From NCBI GenBank assembly GCA_025766275.1, contig JAFKAC010000060.1:62001-126000 (forward strand): 64,000 nucleotides of DNA, read 5' to 3'. Origin of the DNA: Lactarius indigo. Lineage: Eukaryota > Basidiomycota > Agaricomycetes > Russulales > Russulaceae. The position numbers were made by a program, and so were the translations under genes. Each line of letters starts with the position of its first letter. Position 1 is the first letter of the stretch. The notes beneath the pieces were generated by a model. It did not search any database. It was not told the DNA's origin and saw nothing but the letters and a program-made list of their open reading frames with translations. Below are positions 47,901-60,440 of this stretch, in pieces.

Positions 47901-49125
47901 GCGAAGTTTCGGGACAGACGACTGTTCTGCACCTCCAGGGCTTTCTCTTCTTTGGCACCATCACGCATGTCGAGGAGACGATTCGCACGCTGGTTGCGGA
48001 GCCCGCATGGGTACATACTCCAGTTCGTTTCCTTGTGCTGGACTTTGCGCTTGTCCTTGGCGTCGACCTCTCTGCGGCCGAGGCCTTTGTTCGCGTGCAG
48101 CGCCTTCTCTCAGGGCGCAAGGTCGTGCTCGTTATCTGTGGCGCCGATGACGGAAAGGTTCTAAGCGCATTGGACAGCGTAGGTCTGTTTGAGCTGCCGG
48201 ATGTGGAGCTATTCACGACTTTTAATGACGCGATGGAATGTAAGTTTGCCTGTTACCGGCGCCAGTAACACCGCTAACCTTGAAACAGGGACCGAGAACG
48301 TGTATTTACGCGCTTGGTTTGACGCCAATGGTGCGGAGACGAAACCGATCTGTGAGAGTTTCTCTCAAGTGATCCCCATGTGCGTATTAGCTGACGATGA
48401 CTGAGCAGCGCTTCCTGGCCGCCAGGACGGTGTCTGTATGGACTTACAACAATCTCTGCCGCATTCGCCCCGGCGTGCGCAGCTACGTGATGCGGGATGG
48501 CGCACCATGGCGAAACGTACGTCTATTTCGTCACCATAATGCCCAGTCACTAACATGGACTCACCGTGCGTCTTCCACAGACGATAACAAACGCAATACC
48601 GGGCCACCAGCCGCACCAAAAGAGCCTCTCAACACGCTCGAGCAAGCTTTCTTACCGTACACCACGGACCGCACGATGCTCGAGCAACTTGCTTCCTACT
48701 TTGTGCCCATCACTGTGCCTGAAGGCCACGTGCTCTGGAAGCAGGGTGAGCCAGCCGACGGGTTGTATGTAGTTGGAGCGGGCGTGCTGCGCGCGACGTA
48801 CCGCTTCGCGGCGCATACCCCTGCGATCGAAGAGTCCATGGTCCCAGGCACGCTCGCAGGTGAACTGTCTGGCCTTGCGGGGCTGCCTCGTAACGCAACG
48901 GTCGTCGCGGAGCGACCCGCGGTTGTTTGGCGCTTAAGCGCGGACGCGTTGCGCCGGCTCGAAGCGGGGCACCCTGACCTTGCACGGGCATTCACGGCTC
49001 TCGTTTTGAAAGGTGCAGTGTTTTTTTACGTCCACGTAGCTGAACATAAGCTGACGGTTTCGCGTTTCGCAGCCGCAAAACTGGATTTTGATATCTTACT
49101 CTCTGCTATAGCGACAAGGCCATGA
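44982..49125 (+). CDS. SulP-family transporter with STAS and cyclic-nucleotide-binding domains (Vsb1-like)
   Basis: A large multi-exon gene. The hydrophilic N-terminus starts MPPSIASEASSDG and is rich in Ser, Pro and Gln, with a QQQQQ run. The membrane part follows: LNVLDGISYGMIIFPAAGVF, MFFISTIVSQL, RHILVGCIGGVGVFLIITG and others. A STAS domain (about 47800-48240: VLHLQGFLFFGTI, FLVLDFALVLGVDLSAAEAF) and a cNMP-binding-like domain (about 48640-49010: EGHVLWKQGEPADGLYVVGA, AGELSGLAG) come next, and a last small exon ends at 49125. This order is that of the fungal vacuolar proteins related to yeast YGR125W/Vsb1, which is linked to storage of basic amino acids in the vacuole. Not every internal exon was checked. 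Residue lengths are approximate: about 1,000 aa. Confidence 0.85.
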
Positions 49126-50504
49126 ACGAATATGAGAAAACGAACGACATGTGTGGGAAGACCGAAAAACGAAACGAATTTTGATTAGGTCATCCGGGGC
49201 TGCTATCATATTCTTCTCATCTCCACTTGGTTTGAATCATCTATCTTTATAGACTAGTCATTACTGTTGTTGTGCCGCCGAAGTTTGTACTTGTGTCGTC
49301 CTCAACATGATGTTCCATTATGTCCATATTGTTTGAAAAAGCACCCTGAAGCCTGACTTCCGAACCCAAACCAAGTGACCACTCTTGTTCTGCCTAATGC
49401 CTAAGGCGTACTATTTTGAGTCGTCATCAATGCGCTTCCCTCGTGACGTGACTCGCGACTTCCATAAGCACTGACACATATGCATTTAGGAATATCCGGG
49501 GGAGCGCGAAGAGCGGGTGCGCTTGCGCAGCGAGGACTGTCAAGCTTGAAGCTTGAAGAGCGGGTCAAAGTCGTGGAAGGTCAGCTGGATAGGGCCATGG
49601 GTATCAAATCGAAGATGGCTGGATATGTCGCCTGCAATGGGGGCCTAGCGAGCTGACGTACATGGGCTTGTAGTGGTAAGTTGTGTCTCTGCACTTGGTG
49701 CGAGGGGTGCTAGGTGCTAGCAGGTGAAGAAGATAACGAGGCAAAGGACGGCTACCCCGTTCTGGAAGAGTTGCCCCAAGAAAGCGCTCGTATGATCGTT
49801 TTTTTTTTTAAGTCCGTTTATATCCCGGCTGATAGGCCGTAGGCCCAGACCGGACGCAGCGTGAACAAGCTACACTAAGGGGGGATTATAACGCGAAGGT
49901 GCTCCCCGACAGGTTACAAAACTACAGGGATGATGGGTGCATAGACCATTTCGGAGCCTATCATTGCAGGCGGACTATAGTATTAGGTGTTGAGTACGAG
50001 TCGCAAAAATCGTTGACCATGGCGTCAGATGTCAAGAGCTTCATTTCCACTCCCGCCCCCTTCTCCCGAAACAATCGGAAGCCCCGTGATCTCCTTTATA
50101 TGGCAACTTCTCGGCATTGGCGCGGGAGACCTGCAGCACGTACATTACCCAACGCATTGACGTCCAAGTATGACAGAGAAATACGACAAAGACGACCCCT
50201 CTTCGCCTCGTGACATAAAGTACACGCTCAGGTTCTGGTCTGTGCCCAACGAGGTGTGCTTTGCGAGCTCGGCGATCTGTGCTTCTCCCTGAGTTAGGTG
50301 AAGAGAACACACACCTGGTCTTCGAAAGCACCATCTACGAATACCGAGACAGCGCCTGTTTTACCATTTCTTATCGCTGTTACAGGTGTGCAGACTGTGC
50401 TGTATCGACTGCTAACGGACACAACAGGGCCAAACAATATCGCCTGGCCAGGGCAGTGGCAATTCCCATTGTACTCTCACAATCGACTCATCCTACGATC
50501 CCCA
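49126..50504. other. Intergenic region
   Basis: I see no supported gene. The stretch 49490-49790 resembles 53605-53800 on the other side of the DUF6535 gene. A small ORF at 50169 (MTEKYDKDDPSSPRDIKY) ends quickly. Confidence 0.4.
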
Positions 50505-53307
50505 ATGTCCCAAGCTCCTCGCGAGACTACCAGCGTACTCGACGCAGGATTTGGTACGGTACCTTGTTTTTGCATGATTTTGTCCTCACCTTTCTCACTT
50601 TGCCGCCACCCCCATAGGTGACCGCCAGTACCCACCCCAGTCTGCTCCGAATCAGGCATCACAAGGAATGTCTGACTTTGTCGATGGCTCCGGGCTCATT
50701 TTCTCCATGTACCTGAAAATGGCGGAGGAAGAAGACAAGAAGATGGCCGAAAACTGGAAGGCAGACGCTGATGGGATCCTCGTCTTTGTAAGTCTCTATC
50801 TTTTAATCTCGTGCTCCACACCAATTCATCGGTCATAGACTGGTCTATTCTCTGCTGCCGTCGCGTCGTTAATCTCAGTGTCGATTCAGGACCTTCGGCC
50901 AAACCCACAGGACATTTCTAACTTTTACCTCGCAAACATCTATCAGACTGTCGCCGACCCAAGTCGACCCAACATTTCAAGTTCCCTCCCTTCTTCCCCA
51001 CCCCCATTTTCTCCACCAAACTATGCCATTTGGGTGAATGCACTTTGGTTCATGAGCTTGGTGATAAGTATTTCCTGTGCTCTACTGGCAACGTTGTTAC
51101 AGCAATGGGCACGAAGGTATCTCAGGGTCACGCAGCCACGTTACGGTCTACACAAGCGAGCACGAATTCGTACGTTCTTCTTCGAGGGCGTCCCCATCTC
51201 GGAGGGCCTTCCGTTTGAAGTTGGAAGATTGCCCACGCTACTACTGCATGTTTCCCTGTTCCTGTTCTTTGCCGGCCTGGTTGTGTTCCTATGGAATGTC
51301 TATCTCACGATTTTCACGTCGGTACTGTCATGGGTCAGCATTTGCATGGTTCTGTATGGATGCGTCACGTTCATGCCGGCCATTCGTCCTAACAGCCCAT
51401 TCCACACCCCACTCTCACCACTCGCACCCCCTACACGGGCAATACTACATTTCCTTTTTCGGTTTCTCTTGTTTCCTTTCTGCGAAGGTGGCCATTCCTC
51501 GTTCAGATACATTCGCAAAATGCTCTCTCAGGGCATACAGAAGATAGCCGAGGAAACTGCTCTGAACTCACCGGAGATCGACGTTCGTGCCTTTATGCGG
51601 ACGTTCGATTCTTTGGACGAAGATCACGAACTGGAGCACTTCTTTTCTGGTTTGCCTGGCTTCCGCAGCTCGAAAGTGGTCGACGATCCTCTGCCCGGTC
51701 TCTATTCGTCGCACAAGGAGAGGCTTTCAACTGCAATAATGGGGTTGTTTGACCGCACTTTCTCATCCGATTCGCTTCCCGACCCTATCAAAAATCGCCG
51801 AGCCATCATCTGCGCGAAAGCCCTTGACCCGGAGCAATTCCCTCATACATATTGGGATATCCTTCGTAGAGTCACGTCTGCTGAGGATCAACATAGGGGA
51901 CTGCAAACGGCCGAATTTCTCCGCGTCATGAGAAGTTGGGGCAATGGTGGAAAACGAGAGACTGATTTGCTTGTACAAGCCATATTCACCAGTCTTGATG
52001 CAAGAGCACGACGGCACGACGACTCTTGGCTTATTTCCGCTGCCAAAGAACTGGGCATCCCAGAATCTGACCTTCGAGATTACGCCGCACATGGGGACAG
52101 CTTGTCACTTGCTATCTTGATTCACCTCACCCGCCAGCAGTTTAGCCTTTTCGAGAACCCATCTTGGCCGGCGTATATGTTCTCACGCGTTCTACAAGCA
52201 GCCTCCGCATTCGATGTGCAAGATACGTCACCCGATCTGCAGCACGAGTTCTGTGCTCTCTGGAATCAAATTGTTTCCAAAGCGCAGAATGATGACGATC
52301 GGTGGATGGCAATCTATATTTTGGGGGCAATCCGCAACGTATACGTCGCTCTGCATCGAAATACCGATTCTTCCCCAACACGATTCTCTGCCTTCACCAG
52401 TGATGGCGACGACATTCTGAACGAGCTGTCCTCATATCCAGTGTGCAATCTCGCTGGCCATATTCACGATGACGATGCCACAACCTCTGTCCGCACTGTC
52501 CTGTATGAACATGCTGTGCTGACCCCAGCTTCCCTTGCTAGTCCCGACGCGCCTTCCTTGCCCGGACCTGCTCCACTTCATGTCGACGAAAATCTCACGA
52601 CCATGCCGTCGCTCGACGATGATATATATGTTTCAGAGCCATTCCACCCCGCTCATCAGACAACTACCGAAAGTCTCCGCATTTTTGTTACCTCACCAGA
52701 CCCAGCCACCACTGGTGCGATGCCGACCATTATCACCTCGGGTATAACAACGCACCACTCCACTCCCGAAACCTCTACATCCGCCCCTTCTCCTTCCTCT
52801 ACCCCCCCGCCCGCTGTCGTTGCTCTCCGACACAGGGCAGACCTCCTGGCGCCTTCTGATTCACCAAACCATCCTTCTTCAGCTTCTCATCCATTTCTCG
52901 ACAATACACTCCCTACAGGTTTTCTCCTGTCTTCATGCTCGCCTATGACTCGATCCGACCCCTCGCCGTCTTTTACAGGATGTCATCTCTCGGCAATAAC
53001 TCCTACTGCCCCTAGCGCTTCAACAGGGCCGGTCTTTGCGCCTGGCCTGCGTACTGCAGTCAAGGACAATGGTAACCCGAAGCCTGGTCCACGCAAGGAA
53101 AAGGACCCTCTTGACCCCCCCTCGGCGATTCACGCAATCCACGCAAACACCATGGTCACCCTAGATCCTCCACCGCCATCCTCGTCATTAGCATCGATCA
53201 CTGACGTGGACCCGGCCATCGTTGGTCCTTCACTGCCACAAACAAATGCTAGTTGTACAGGAGACCTTCCACCACATCCTTTGCATTGCCCGTATGATAT
53301 CGTTTAA
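50505..53307 (+). CDS. DUF6535-domain membrane protein
   Basis: Three exons (50505-50553, 50618-50787, 50839-53307) join in frame to 895 aa starting MSQAPRETTSVLDAGFGDRQ. The N-terminal third has the DUF6535 signature: DFVDGSGLIFSMYLKMAEEE, ENWKADADGILVF, GLFSAAVASLISVSIQDL, WVNALWFMSLVISISCALL and LLQQWARRYL. About four hydrophobic segments lie near residues 75-90, 130-160 and 200-260. The C-terminal two thirds are hydrophilic, with a Ser/Thr/Pro-rich low-complexity region from about residue 620. The family is large in mushroom-forming fungi and has no established function. Confidence 0.85.
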
Positions 53308-53871
53308 CGTCCCCCAGTATCTCAGATGTGCATGTGCGACATATTCGTGTTGGGTTCCCGATATCACCAATACCGAAACTATTCGATACCTTTTCTCATC
53401 CTGTGTATGTACTGTCCTATTACGTGGTACAAATATCGCAAAATGTGAAAATTTGAGAAGAGAGCTGTGAGGGGGGGTCTCGGACCGCTTGTTGCCGGCA
53501 CCAGCGCCCGACTGAGGACTGACTTAGGTCGCGGACACGTATTATATTCCGCGGTGGTGTCTGCGCGCGTTGCTAGACATGCAGGTCTCCCATCCCAACA
53601 CTTAGGCATATCCGAAGGAGCGCAAAGAGCGGATCAATGTTAAAAGGTGGCTGGGTCGCATAGGGTCGTCACGGTGGCGATCGCATCGAACATGGGCGCC
53701 AGTGTCGTCTCTGACCCGGATGCGGTCTAACTGGTAAAAGTCATAGCTACCCCGCTTGGAAAGGAGACGCTTCAAAAAAGCGCATCTCTGCTACTTGCCG
53801 CGGTGGCCCTCTTGCAGAGCGAACTCGAATAGACCCTAATCCCAGAACGTCGACCTCCCGAATTCAGCACA
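53308..53871. other. Intergenic region
   Basis: I see no gene. It includes a stretch near 53605-53800 that resembles 49490-49790. Confidence 0.4.
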
Positions 53872-54836
53872 GATGCTCGCTGGGAAGCACGTCCACCCCC
53901 CTCCGCCCCCGAAGGATCCGCCAACATTCGGATGGCTATTTAGCGCCCCTGATACCTGGAGCGACCAAGGCATCATCCAAAATGGACACAGGATACGACA
54001 CCAAGCGTCAGGCACTTCGTGAAAGACCCCTTCCCGAAGTACCAGTTTTTCCTAATGAAGGCCGAGAAACCGTGCCCCCCCGATGGAAGTCATGATCCCT
54101 TGAACAGGCGGACAGCGCCAAACGGTATCCTCCCTTTTGGTACGTCATTCCATTGCAACAGAACCTCCTTCCCGAATCCCGATTCCAGTTATCACCACGA
54201 CCAGTTGCGCTTACTATACCCCACAGGCCGCAGATCACTCGGTAGCACCTTCCTTTCTTATCGCCGATCACCGCCCCCGAATTCCTCCGAAGGCACACGA
54301 CCGAATTCACCCAGCCCCCCCCCCCCCCCCCCCCCCCGAGAAGACTAGCCCAGTTCAGAGAATAGTCATGGCACCAGCGAATCTCTCGATATATCCGAAT
54401 TTCCAGTATCTGGAGTAGCTATCTGCAGAACGGCAGTCACCGAAACCTCACTCACCCCGCCTCTTCTCGCGCACTTGCGTCCCACCAACAATATTGTGAG
54501 AGGGAAATCCTCGAATAGTAGTCTTGTAGCACCTAGTGCGGACGAAGGAAATCGTCACACTCACAGATCAGCTAGGATGGAGACGAAAAACGAATAGGAG
54601 ACGAACCGGAAGTGCATCCAGCAGCACCAGTAGGAAATTACGAGTGGAAGGTATGCCTACCCAACGATTCGTCGCACCGCTGTCTCACTGATCCCCTCGC
54701 GAGGCTCCCGGAGTGCTTGTACGTCAATCAAGGTCTGGACCCCATTTTGTCTTTACGGCCACAGGTAGAGTGCAGTGGCAGTATGAACGATGTGCCGCCA
54801 CCGGCCTATGAATTCGCAGTGACGCAACTAACCTAG
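53872..54836 (+). CDS. Doubtful proline-rich multi-exon gene
   Basis: Several protein-like stretches occur in order on the plus strand. They are MLAGKHVHPPPPPKDPP with FGWLFSAPDTWSDQG (from 53872), YDTKRQALRERPLPEVPVF in another frame (53990-54050), and a stretch ending IYPNFQYLE (to 54418). After those come HPAAPVGNYEWK with a donor-like gtatgc (54612-54650) and DVPPPAYEFAVTQLT with a stop (to 54836). A 23-C run inside codes for poly-proline. The exons cannot be joined with certainty, and the locus may be a decayed gene. No family recognised. Confidence 0.25.
54315..54337 (+). repeat. Poly-C tract
   Basis: Twenty-three consecutive C residues. Its length is likely to vary and is error-prone in sequencing. 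Confidence 0.9.
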
Positions 54837-57060
54837 TAACGCACCCGTCCAAACCCAGCATGGTCGCCTCGAATTTCACCATCCGTTGGGCCCTACCCAG
54901 AATTACCCGTCTAGAAACCCTTCCGATGAGACAATCCTAAGTAGTAGTGCAACGAATATGTTGGCAGTTCAGTCAGCGTCGGCTCCACACGAGCGGGAGG
55001 AGGAAGGTGCACGGTTAGCAACAATGGGATGAACGGGAAACTGCACCATCTGAACAGCCAGCACCGCCGAAGCAAAATGGAAACGTGATTCATATATTCT
55101 GCTGTTGTTCCAGCATAGGTGCGTCCCCTTGTCAATATAAACGTTTTTAGTATGCTATAGTTGCCCACTCATTTCCCGCAAGACCAATAACGGTCGACCT
55201 TTGAAATGACCAACTGGTTACGCAGCCCAGATGTTGTCATAACGGTTGGGAAGACATTGGAATAGAGCTGCAGGGCCAGCGATGACAAGGTGAGGGCAGA
55301 CACCATTCGCCGGTTCAGCATGTGTAAGGCCCCCCACCCGTCAATTCCAATTGATCTCAACCTTGGCCGGGGAAACAGGTGGATCTTCAGACTACGTAGC
55401 TAGTGTCGCATAACGCTGTCTTCAGAATGACGCAAGTGCGAGATGTCTGCTGAGGTATCGAGAACAAAACTAGAATCGGAATATACCGCCCACTTAACTC
55501 CAAAAGTTGCATAAGATACGGGAGGGTCCGCATGAGGAACGCATGAGGAAAACATGGGGTAACATCGAGCCAATTGGTTTGTGGGATAGCAGCTAGAATT
55601 TAAAGGCATGAAGTACGAGTAGCTAAGAGTTGTATTCGATCGAAAGGTGGACAGTACATGCAACGCCTCGGGCACAAATGATGAGACACCGTCGTCAAAC
55701 CAGATTGCTGTGAGCCCCTCTCTGTTAGTATCGTCACTACTTGGGCGCTAGAAGAGATAAACGAAGCTGCTGACATGCTACTGTAATCGCACGGCTGCCA
55801 GTGGCTGCAGTGCTAGAATACTGAAATGTACACCACGGCGCCGAGCATGACATCTGTACCGAGTAAGCAGTGCCATTGGGTATGGGATGCGAATAAGCCC
55901 CAATTCGGGAGCTCATCCGATGTCAGTTGAAGTAGAAAGACAGGAATACTGTATTGTGAATGACGCTAGACAGTCGCTAGATATCCCCTTGAGCTCAATC
56001 CATCACAGGCCTCTCCACCATACTATGAGTAAGGTTTGTCCAATCACCATTCATACATCGTTGCTTGTTCTGATGACTTTCCAGACATTTCTGGATTACT
56101 CGAGGGAGAGTGGTACTCAGGCACCCGAATATCCTAGGAACTCTCTTGCCAGATTCCTGTCCAAGTGAAGCATACTTGTATGAGATAGCCGGCTGAGACA
56201 GTGCTGGCGGTTGGGACTGGCTAGGAAAGTAAAGAGACTGAGGCTATGCCTTGGTGAGAACTAGAAAAGAGAAGAACTTAGGACAAGGGTACTGGTGTGG
56301 TGATTGTCGAGTTCCTTGTGTTGCACAACAGATGGATTTACAGTACTTACAACTTGGACGTCGAAACCCAAATAGAACACTTCAAGACTCCACTATGACA
56401 GCAACTTGAAGTCACTAGTAGATTTTAGCCTAGTTTAGACCGAATAAGAGCTGCTAGGGCAAGTGCTAGGGTCCAGTTGAGGGAAAACCCCGGTACTGTC
56501 GTGCGGAAAGATAATTGACTGCTCGCCAAACCAACATGACGAACTGGCGACGACGACGAGCCTATATCACGTTGCTTGGAATGGGCCCTTGGATGGGCCT
56601 CGCCCTTCGCTTGTTGTCGCTACGACAGCTTGCTCTATTTGGTTACACGACGGGTCCGAGTCACTAAAATAGATGTTACGTCACTCGAAATGCACCGGAT
56701 TAGTCGGAACCGTCGGGATGATCCAGGTACACCACAGTCACACAGTCACAGTCACAGTATAGAAATGTATCATGATCAGACCACTGCGGCCAAAAGTTCT
56801 TCTGTACTACGACGCCACAAAGGAAGTCTCTGTTCGGTGTTACCCCTAGCTGCATTCTCTAGGACGGGCGACTACAAAACAAATTCTTAATTGGGTTCGT
56901 AAGCTGCTAGTTTTCCGTGTAAGCATTCTTGATCTTGCTACGCAACCATTTTTTCATCAGACTCTATTCAGTATGGACGGGATTCACTATCCCACGGCTA
57001 ATGTCAGGCTAGCCGAGCGCTAGCTGACAGGCCAAGCTCATCCTTTCCGGCCGGGGGTTT
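54837..57060. other. Intergenic region
   Basis: I see no supported gene. Minus-strand ORFs at 55400-55675 and 55169-55360 have mixed composition but no motif. A short CACAGT-type microsatellite lies near 56735-56760. Confidence 0.4.
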
Positions 57061-57068
57061 TATATAAA
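57061..57068 (+). promoter_or_regulatory. TATA box of the Ser/Arg-rich gene
   Basis: The sequence tatataaa lies 50 bases upstream of the ATG at 57111. Confidence 0.5.
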
Positions 57069-57110
57069 TTTTCGTATCACCAACTGCGGAACGGTTTACC
57101 CTCCCTTCTC

Positions 57111-58204
57111 ATGCCTTTAACGACCCAGAGTTCACGCCACGGCGAGATGTCCATTGCTATGACCGACCCTAACCCTCCACTTATTGGCCGAGTTGAAGAC
57201 CGTGTTCGACGCGGCCAGGGTAATATTTGTACGTTATATATGCACCTAGAACGACTCTAAAATGCAAAGCAGGTCCAAGTGCCGCAACAATAACATCTGG
57301 ATGCACACCTGTCCCCTCGTTGCTTGATGGTTGTACAGAGAGAGACCCTCTTTCCCCTCTCGAACTGGAACCCAGTGCTCCCCCTTTTAGTTCTGGATCC
57401 ACCGTTTCCCGTTTCATGGGCCGACTTGGGGTCAATGCGCCTAGTTTATCGTCGCTGCGTACGATTCCCAGCTGGAGGAGTAGCCCTTATCCCGATGCAA
57501 ACAAAACATACGCCAAAATTCATATTCAATACAGCAGCGAGGAGTCTGATACTCCAAGTCTCCCCCATTCGCGCGCCGCAAGACCTCAGCACCCCTCGAT
57601 GGGCAGCTTGCAACACCGATATCTTCGCCACCGCCGCCAGAGTGGACGTTTAATGAAGAATAGCGGACATGGCCCTCTGCACACCTCCGTTCCCCCACCG
57701 AATCTTCTCGAGCGTTTTTCGCACTCGACAATGAGGAGACATGCCGATCCAAGTAGCAGCTCTAGCAGTTCACTTAGCACACGTCCGTCATCATCTTTCG
57801 ACAGCCACGTTCCATTTCCGTCGACATCGGAGGAATCGTATCCATCTCCATTCTCAGCCGACGCTCTTGCTATGTTTCACCCCCCGACGGACAAACGTGG
57901 CCTGAGTTTCTTCAAGGGCCGCCGTAAGCACGAAGATATTCTCGAAGACCGAGTCCAGGTCATCTTTGAGGAGGCTACGGACGCGACAAGTACAACTGCT
58001 GATGTTTCATCGGCGCATTCTCTAGCTAAGCGCCGCGGCCGCATTGGTCGCCTGAGGCGACGCATCAGTGCTCTTGCAGAATCCATGTCACCCCGCAGAT
58101 CCAAAACCCCGACCATATTTAATAATGAGCGCTACTCTCCCCGTCTTGACGATTATGAGGAGCACGACATTCCATGCCTTGCATATATTTCATGTATTTG
58201 GTAA
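57111..58204 (+). CDS. Hypothetical Ser/Pro/Arg-rich protein
   Basis: Two exons (57111-57219, 57273-58204) join in frame to 346 aa beginning MPLTTQSSRHGEM. The protein is mostly low-complexity and probably disordered. It has a poly-serine run (PSSSSSSSLSTRPSSSF), an acidic-to-basic stretch (ILEDRVQVIFEEATD) and a strongly basic region (KRRGRIGRLRRRISALAES). It ends YEEHDIPCLAYISCIW. There is no signal peptide or membrane segment. A further exon is possible: after an acceptor near 58410 the sequence reads SSIREWASSMRALFQRRPK in one frame, so the true C-terminus may differ. No family recognised. Confidence 0.6.
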
Positions 58205-59650
58205 CTTTGACGCGTTAGCAGGTTTTTAGAGCTGACTTTAGTGACGTTATGTAAGCGATGCTTTACGAATGAAATTTTGAAGTTTAATGCCTCCTAGTCG
58301 GGATAGGACTACATGTGTTTCCTCAGGCTTGTCTTGTCGTTGCTTAACCCGTTCCACTTCTCTGTCCTTGAGGCCGCTCTTTCATTCAAGTTCTTGTATT
58401 GCTATCCTCAGGCTCCAGTATTCGTGAATGGGCCAGCTCCATGCGAGCGCTGTTCCAGCGTAGACCCAAAACATCCTTTCGAACACCCGACCACTCAGAG
58501 CGAACATCCGCGTACTGTAATGACCCTTGATGTTGACCACCGCTCCCGCTTTCTTACATCACCATTCCTATCACCATTCCCATGTTCGCCTACGGGTGAG
58601 TCTGAGGGGTCTTCTGGTCTTACTTCTGAAATTTAGCCCGATGCACGACATGTCTTGCAAGGTACCTGAAAAATCAAGGAACGCGTCCTCTCCTGCCCCC
58701 TTTCGATAGTAGGGGATCTTTTGAGTCAAGAATGGGACCCACAAGGAGTTCCTTGGCTGTAAACCTGTCAAAAGAAAGCCCACGTCACCCCGGTAACCCC
58801 ATTTGCATGCGTGAGGGTTCTAGGTAAGACCTGTGGAGCCAAACGCATCCACTGTATCACATTCGCGCCCATGGAACTGCTTTTTTATCATCAATGTTCT
58901 CCCACGAGCGCACCCGAGAGCTGCAACGTATGTGCATGTTCAGGCATTGTCACTGTCCCATCTGATTTTCTTCTAAGGAACGCATGGGGCTGGATCACGT
59001 GAACTTAGTGTTTCGTTATAACGCTCCCGCCGTGGTGCCGCATCATCGCGGTAATTCCTAAAACCTGGTTGAGGTTTGTCCATTCCCGGGCCTTCTGACT
59101 CCCCCACATATAAGGCACGTTCCATGGCATTAGCGACACCAAGAGCTAGTACCTATGAATGTCAACTTTCGTTATTTCTGTTTGCACGTGCCCAGTGGAT
59201 CGACATCCTTCTGCAACCCAGGTCGACCGTCGATGCAGAAGACAAGCATGAAACTTCCCTCTCGTCACCATCCTCCCACAGCGCCCGATTTTCAAATATT
59301 AAGATAATTGTTTTGAATGTCCCCAGATCCATCCGGATGGAAGGAAACTCCGAACCTCTGTTTCCTCTAGGTATTTGTCGCTACGGCGTCGATCACTAAG
59401 GCTGTGGTGCTGGCCGCGGCTCTGACCATTCCTGTGTATGCTCGGATTAGGATGCTGACTCGTCGCAAGGTTTGTTGGCTTGCTGTACTTTCCACGTGCT
59501 TTCGTCTCGGAACACTTATAAGATCAGTTTTGGAGTTGCGAGCCCTCTCTTTGTCCAGTCCCAACAACTCATACTCTCCTTATTTCTCCGCGGCTAATTT
59601 AGCCTTCTTTTTCAACACTCTCTACGTAACCACCTTCTCTCCGTTACTTC
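58205..59650. other. Intergenic region
   Basis: I see no supported gene apart from the possible extra exon near 58410-58520 mentioned for the upstream gene. Confidence 0.4.
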
Positions 59651-60440
59651 ATGCCATCGCGCCAAGGCACGCTTCTTCATCCAGTAGAGACACACCAAGT
59701 GAAGGTCCTGCTCCTTGGAGCAGCATCAGTAGGAAAGAGCAGCCTACTGCTTCGCTTCACAGATCAACAATGGTTGCCGGAAAGTGAAACGAAACCTACC
59801 ATTGGGGTTGATACCTGGGTATGTAGGCAGAGTATATTCCCTTCGGCCCGAACTGATTGAGCGCCGAACAGACCCATAAACTGGATATAAAGGGGAAGCA
59901 CGTGAACCTGAGTATCTGGGTAAGCACGAAGCGCTATCACGTAGGCCAATGATGTTCAAGGGCGTTATGACAGGATACCTCCGGCGAAGAACGCTTCCGT
60001 ACCATTGTGTCGTCTTACTATCGCGGGACGCAAGCGATCATCTTAGGTCCGTTGTATGGCACTTCCACGGCTCCGGGCTGCAGCTAACATGTACGTGGCA
60101 CTAGTGTACGACATCTCGGATCGTAAGTCATTCGAAACGATCGAGTGGTGGTTCGCAGAACGTAGCATACATGCACCAAAGTCTGCAGTGAAGATAGTTG
60201 TTGGCAATAAGGCGGATAATGTACGTCTTCACTCAGTCTCTCACCAGTTCCGACACTGAGAATGGCGCCTTGCAGGGGCATACGCGGCAAATTCCTACTG
60301 CCGAGGCTGCAGCTTACGCAAGTCGCATGGGGGCACTGTTCGTGGAGTCGTCGGCGAAAACATCTGCCGGCGTGCGCGAGGTCTTCCGCGATACCCTTGA
60401 GCGAGTATTGGAATCGCCTGTCCTGTTAAAACCCACATAA
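59651..60440 (+). CDS. Rab18-like small GTPase 1, atypical
   Basis: Five exons join to 189 aa. The P-loop is GAASVGKS (23-30), switch I holds PTIGVDT (49-55), and switch II has DTSGEERFRT from residue 73. The guanine-specificity motif is GNKAD and the SAK motif is ESSAKT. SSYYRGTQ and VYDISDRKSF resemble Rab18. Two oddities stand out: Glu77 replaces the catalytic glutamine of DTAGQE, and the protein ends VLLKPT without the C-terminal cysteines that normally receive geranylgeranyl groups. It may therefore hydrolyse GTP poorly and stay soluble. A paralogue with the same two changes is at 62346. The exon after YRGTQAIIL begins within the codon for the V of VYDIS. Confidence 0.85.
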
